Assembly (NCBI GenBank): GCA_947359465.1
Contig: OX375876.1
Coordinates: 62,626,998 to 62,690,997 of the forward strand
Direction: 5' to 3'
DNA from: Metellina segmentata
Lineage: Eukaryota > Arthropoda > Arachnida > Araneae > Tetragnathidae
DNA length: 64,000 nt
Under the pieces are notes generated by a model that made no database searches, was not told the origin of the DNA, and saw only the letters and a list, made by a program, of their open reading frames with translations. Of the stretch, positions 59,839 through 64,000 are shown one piece after another. Made by a program: the position numbers and the translations under genes. The number at the start of each line of letters is the position of its first letter. The stretch's first letter is position 1.

Positions 59839-60090
59839 AGATTGCAAGTCAACTAAATCAGATTGAAACTGCTTGTCTATACCTCCTACAATAACGCGGT
59901 TTCTTAGGAAATTGTGTCTGGCCGATTTGTGAAGTGTGTAAGTATCTTGCTTGCTGAGCCATTCTTGTACCTGTTTCCTGGGTATTTCACTTTTCTGTTT
60001 TTCTAATGCACGGTAAACAGCATTTATACCACCGAAGCTTCCTGGCTGAGTTGGATCCAAATAAATTTCTCTGATTTTCTGATTAGCCAT
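59728..60090 (-). CDS. Polinton-type integrase, truncated, right arm
   Basis: Mirror copy with the same foreign tail; the junction is at about 59811. The break is shared by both arms, so it came before the mirroring, or gene conversion copied it. Confidence 0.8.
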   Translation of the reverse strand: MANQKIREIYLDPTQPGSFGGINAVYRALEKQKSEIPRKQVQEWLSKQDTYTLHKSARHNFLRNRVIVGGIDKQFQSDLVDLQSLAKFNKGHKTNISYEPVIKSRHLSFWAMQMIFEMTT

Positions 60091-60411
60091 TACATCAATT
60101 GAATTAAAGTTACGCAGTTGAATGTCACTTACGTTTATGGTATCTCAACTACAAATCAGCTGCAAATCTAAAGACACAGTATCTATACATTTCTAAAAGT
60201 TGAAACTCTGGCTGGTTTAGAATTTCATGCTTTACAATTTAAAACAGTTGCTGCACTATCAAACACTATGTTTTTTTTAAAAAAACATCTTTAAATCTAA
60301 GACATAATAAAGATGCATACTTTTACTCTGAAAATAAAAACTTACATGTAACAATAATTAAGCTGTAAACAATGAAGACATACACTAATATACGTGAAAT
60401 AATACTTTTTA

Positions 60412-61341
60412 TTAATATGATTTATAAGGAACACTATAATCAACAGCAGTATATAATTCTTTAGCGCTTTCTAGTAAACGCTGAATATTAATATTTCTTA
60501 AATAACCGTCCGTTATATAGCAACATAAATTATTATTACTATTAACAAATTCTACTGCAATGTCTTTCAAGTTCATGTTAAAAATAGCTAGCTTACCATA
60601 AGTTAGTAGCTTTTGTTCATCGCTATAAGTCATACACTCGTGCCCTAGTTGATTTGCATACTGCTGCTGGCAGCCGTAGCAATCAAACACACACTGCACA
60701 CTTTTACTAATGTGCTCTCTCAAAACCTCTGTGAGTGATGTTGTTAAGCACATTTCCGCATCCTCGCAACTGACATCTGTACGAAGCGCACACTTGCGAG
60801 CTTCAAATTTCAACAGTTCAATGAGTACAGTACCAAACATTACTTTGGTAATGTTGTCGTCTAGCACTTTACACACATTTTTTAACTCACTCCATTCACT
60901 TTCCGAAAGCATCACCGTATTTTGTTGAAACATGCGCTTGTATTCCTTTTGATAATAACGCTGTATGGATACATAAATGTCGTCGCCATTGTAGTCCTTA
61001 GCAATCATAAGGCAGTCCCGCACAACGTTCACAGTTCCGGGTCGAAAAGGCAAGGCTATAACATCCATTTCATTGCAGAAGTGGTACCACAGGAACGGCG
61101 TCATGGTAATACCATCTTTTGTGGGTGAAAGCAGCCCCTCAGCGTCCAGTTGAAATTGCCTAATGTGCACTCGAACCGTGTTAGCAAAGTCCGACACATA
61201 GACATATTTATGGTCACCTAAGTAGTAGTAGTTTGGCATAGCGTTAGCAGAAAAGGTACACGATTTAGTGTTACTTGTATACCTAACAAGCTTAGAAGGC
61301 GTTGATTCCGAGTTGCAGGATCGCTTCATGTTGATCAGCAA
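60412..61341 (-). CDS. Protein with two PC4-like repeats, right arm
   Basis: Mirror copy of the gene at 51544, with the identical 309-residue product. Its neighbours and spacing are the same in reverse: the integrase fragment begins 322 bases further inward. Confidence 0.7.
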   Translation of the reverse strand: MLINMKRSCNSESTPSKLVRYTSNTKSCTFSANAMPNYYYLGDHKYVYVSDFANTVRVHIRQFQLDAEGLLSPTKDGITMTPFLWYHFCNEMDVIALPFRPGTVNVVRDCLMIAKDYNGDDIYVSIQRYYQKEYKRMFQQNTVMLSESEWSELKNVCKVLDDNITKVMFGTVLIELLKFEARKCALRTDVSCEDAEMCLTTSLTEVLREHISKSVQCVFDCYGCQQQYANQLGHECMTYSDEQKLLTYGKLAIFNMNLKDIAVEFVNSNNNLCCYITDGYLRNINIQRLLESAKELYTAVDYSVPYKSY

Positions 61342-61486
61342 AGTAGGTCAAACAAGCTCCAAAATGCTTAAGAACGTTATACAGATCTGTATGAAATCTT
61401 AACTCTTTTATAAATAGTACATTCAATTCTAATTGGCTAATAACAATCTGATAACCATTATCTATAGAAAGTTCCAGTTCAGACAT
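61292..61486 (-). CDS. Small unrecognised protein, right arm
   Basis: Mirror copy of the 64-codon frame at 51399. It is intact here too, but the youth of the palindrome means that this says little about selection. Confidence 0.25.
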   Translation of the reverse strand: MSELELSIDNGYQIVISQLELNVLFIKELRFHTDLYNVLKHFGACLTYFADQHEAILQLGINAF

Positions 61487-61757
61487 GTCATATGTGAATC
61501 ATTGGGTGATCTAGTTCTAATATTTCTTCTCTTATAATCATAAAACAACATTCCCTTAAATAGTAAAGTTTCTCATTTACTTAAATCCTATCGGCGAGTC
61601 CATGTTTAACTCTATTATCTTAATTAACCTTATACATGATAAAAAAAAAACATGAGTCACACGTTCCAGAAGCTTCTAGACTTTTCAATCTCTGATAGTA
61701 TGTACTATACGCATTAACAAAACAATAGACTCTATTTAATATAACACAATCATTTAG

Positions 61758-61849
61758 GTGGTCGTGGCCCAACGGCTTAAGTGCATGTGTAAAAACCGTT
61801 GGCCGCGATTACCTTTTGCTGGGTTCGAATCCACGTATTATTATTTTTC
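61758..61849 (+). ncRNA. tRNA-like pol III unit 3, right arm
   Basis: Mirror copy of 51036-51127, with the same consensus boxes and T run. It reads outward towards the right terminus. Confidence 0.45.
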
Positions 61850-62268
61850 TTTCAAATAATTTACCATTTAATTCCAAAGTATTACTCTAAAAATACAGCT
61901 AGAAAATAAATATTTTAAAACTAATTGTTATCAGTGTTTAACTTTGTTCCTTCTGTTATCTTAATTAACCTACACTTGTAAAAACTAATCCATTCCCACA
62001 AGTACTAGAGACTTCAATATTCTGATACTTTCCCTGACGTTACATATATTTCGCATACCATCTTGTATATAAACTGGTTATATAGCAGAGGTTTGGAAAT
62101 TCAACTTTACGGGTTTAATGTTCACATTCATTCTTCATAAAGGCCATCAAGAAAACGCACATCCCTTTTTTTTCACCCCTTAAGATGTACATTTCTCAAC
62201 ATGGTGTAGTCTATTTAGTATTACAACAATAGTTTAGTCTATTTTTAAATACAAAGTATTCAAGGAAG

Positions 62269-62358
62269 TGATAGGGATCGAACGGTTAATGTGCTTGTGT
62301 AAAACCGGTTGGCCGCGATTACCTTTTGCTGGGTTCGAATCCACGTATTATTATTTTT
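62269..62358 (+). ncRNA. tRNA-like pol III unit 2, right arm
   Basis: Mirror copy of 50526-50615, with the same weak A box. Confidence 0.4.
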
Positions 62359-62428
62359 CTTTCAAATAATTCTCCATTTAATTCTAAAATATAGCTGGGA
62401 AATAAATCCTTTTAAATCGTTACTTTTT

Positions 62429-62778
62429 CCACCTCTAGATGGCGGTACCTGTCCTTCATCACCATTAGAATTATATACGAGAATATCAAATCTTATATTT
62501 AATTAGTTTCTTAAAATATCCCTAGATGGCGATACCAGTCGTTCAAGGCCTCAACCCAAAAGAAGATTAATTATTCAAAATAAAACTCTAATATTTTCAC
62601 AAGTCCCAAACTGAGAGAAAAAGCAAACACTACATTTAAACACCTCCTTCCCTCAAGTGCTCGATAGCTCAACGGTTAGCATGCCTGCTTTCGGAACTCA
62701 TGGTCCCCGGTTCGAATCCAAGAAAATCCTTTTTTAATTCCAATAATACGGTTACTCATCCCACCACCAGATGGCGCT
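62429..62778. promoter_or_regulatory. Three CTCF-like motifs, right arm
   Basis: Mirror copies: 62761-62778 (best match), 62519-62533 and 62429-62447. With the left arm this gives six sites clustered at the two ends of the element. Confidence 0.4.
62657..62735 (+). ncRNA. tRNA-like pol III unit 1, right arm
   Basis: Mirror copy of 50149-50227: TAGCTCAACGG, GGTTCGAATCC and then TTTTTT. Confidence 0.5.
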
Positions 62779-62994
62779 ACCAGTCCTTCATCACCATGGA
62801 AACTCATCATCAACAACATGACGTCATCTCGTCCACAGAAAATGAAAATACTCTTATCAGTCACCACCACAGATCCTTATCTCCCCCAACAACGAATCCT
62901 TATCTCCCCCCAACAACGTTATCTTATTCCTCCTCCTAAATGTAAACAAACGGCGGCCATCTTGTTTAGACGCTCAAGGGACCCCCATACTACT

Positions 62995-63000
62995 TAAATA
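62995..63000. repeat. Target site duplication, right
   Basis: TAAATA, directly after the mirrored terminus CCATACTACT. Confidence 0.85.
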
Positions 63001-64000
63001 TACTACCGCGATACATTATAAATCCTAAAAATACCCAAGTATTCTTGGTGGAAGTTCGTCCTGTAATACAAGTGCAGCATTCGCCAAATTTATCTTAGTC
63101 GAAAAACATTTATTTTCGGTTCAATAAAGGAAGATCTGTTTATATACAGGTGTTCATACATGAAAAGATTATTTGGTGCTGTGAGTTGAGCAAAAATAGT
63201 CATTAATTCTGAATAAAAGCTCAGTTGAAACAAATATTTTTACCCTCTTGCATAAAGAAAAAAAATTATATGTTTCCTATCACTGCTTATGTATGGTCAT
63301 TAGTGCAGCAAGACTTATTGCATTTTAAATTATAAAAACTTTGTTCGAATTGAGTTCATGACGACTGGTGTTTTGTCCGAAAAGATCTTTCACTGTTTTC
63401 TCAGCTTCTGTTTTGTTGCAAATCAAAAACTTCCCCTTTTAAACCGATAGCAAATAGCAAAAACAATGATTACATCAAATTTTGACTATCATTTTTATTT
63501 CTAACCCCTCTAACCTCTTCGGTCTTTGACACTACAAGAGAATTGACGGCTCTTTGTAAAGGCGTACCCAGTAGGTAAGCCGACTTTATTCCAAACAGAC
63601 AATAACCGGTATCGATGAGCTTTTAAACAGGGGATCAAACCCGGGTCCTGATGGTATGAAGGGAGTAAAAAGGGAATATGAAGGGAGAAAAACAATATGG
63701 TCACTAAAGCAATTTGTCGGCAGAATGAATTTTGATATACTATCTACTTATTTATTAATTCCAAATAAATGTCATTAAAATTATCTAACAAAATTTCTTT
63801 CAATTAGCTACAGAGCGGAACTGGAAGCCTCTTCACTTCATCACCGAAGACAAATGGACCCAAGCGACACATAAAAATTGTGAATCCATCAAACAAAATT
63901 GCATTATTACTGTCACCATTACGATTTTCCAAGACCGGGTAGATAAAACACCCATGCCTGTGGTATCGCTTCTGCAATTTCGACGACCTTCAAGAACAGT
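63001..64000. other. Right flank, AT-rich, with a SINE family 3 relic
   Basis: 63003-63033 (ACCGCGATACATTATAAATCC) resembles 49826-49846 on the left flank. On the minus strand, about 63720-63520 has GGACCCGGGTTTGATCCCCT, a B-box-like motif, in a SINE-like setting. No gene is seen. Confidence 0.4.

Larger units (their letters stand above)
56480..62994 (-). repeat. Right arm of the palindrome
   Basis: This is the mirror of the left arm. Near-identity over 6.5 kb means that the duplication is young, that gene conversion keeps the arms alike, or that the assembly duplicated one arm. The frames for the four main proteins are open in both arms. Confidence 0.9.
49884..63000. mobile_element. Palindromic Polinton/Maverick-derived element with 6-bp target duplication
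   Basis: The element itself is 49890-62994, 13,105 bp. TAAATA stands directly outside both ends (49884-49889 and 62995-63000). The ends are AGTAGTATGG and its mirror CCATACTACT. Six-base duplications and an AG terminus are features I know from Polintons, and the integrase fragment inside is of the Polinton type. Every gene occurs twice in mirror image; paired coordinates add up to 112,884 or 112,885. PolB, major and minor capsid, protease and packaging ATPase genes are absent, so it cannot be autonomous. A normal Polinton is 15-25 kb with terminal repeats of a few hundred bases to about 1 kb, so this is a drastically rearranged form. The flanks outside the duplication are not mirror images, which speaks for a true insertion. 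Confidence 0.85.

Noticed and set aside
49890..62994. Palindrome as an assembly or hairpin-adapter artefact
   Set aside because: Not excluded, but less likely: symmetry stops exactly at matching termini flanked by a 6-bp duplication, the flanks are unlike, the arms differ at several bases, and the centre has an asymmetric third T tract. Read evidence is still required.

Overview
The window looks like AT-rich arthropod nuclear DNA. An arachnid such as a spider is my best guess, from the mix of Tc1/mariner, hAT and tRNA-derived SINE repeats together with a Polinton/Maverick element, but nothing in it fixes the species. I see no recognisable host protein-coding gene. Everything I can name is a transposable element, a repeat or an integrated virus-like element.

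Positions 1-49,883 are intergenic DNA built up by many old insertions. They hold short TTAA-flanked MITEs with CCCTCC/GGAGGG ends (1421, 3902, about 6425, 49315, 49593) and a larger relative of the same family carrying a Tc1-type catalytic domain (31213-31969). They also hold a higher-order tandem satellite (10735-12450), a hAT relic with an 8-bp target duplication and a smaller hAT element nested in it (12802-13849), and Tc1 relics (14209-15172, 28530-28745). A nearly complete DD82E-type IS630/Tc1/mariner element with 30-bp inverted ends and an open transposase frame lies at 17655-20449. A mariner remnant folded into a palindrome lies at 44937-45659. At least three families of tRNA-derived SINE are present, plus several degenerate direct repeats.

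The outstanding feature is at 49890-62994: a 13.1-kb element flanked by a perfect 6-bp duplication, TAAATA (49884-49889 and 62995-63000). It is almost a perfect palindrome, with two arms of about 6.5 kb around a 75-bp spacer. Each arm starts AGTAGTATGG and carries three tRNA-like pol III units, repeated CTCF-like motifs, a gene with two PC4-like single-strand-DNA-binding repeats and a zinc-type cluster, and a Polinton integrase cut off inside its catalytic core. Next come a small conserved cysteine/histidine protein, a BIR+RING inhibitor-of-apoptosis gene, and a frameshifted, 5'-truncated paralogue of the PC4-like gene inside a second, nested inverted repeat. PolB, capsid, protease and packaging ATPase genes are absent.

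I read this as a rearranged Polinton (adintovirus-like) genome in which one end has been mirrored. It resembles the snapback defective genomes known for adenoviruses, which also use protein-primed replication, and it appears to have been integrated by an integrase supplied in trans. The duplicated target site and the unlike flanks argue against a simple hairpin assembly artefact, but long reads are needed to settle that.
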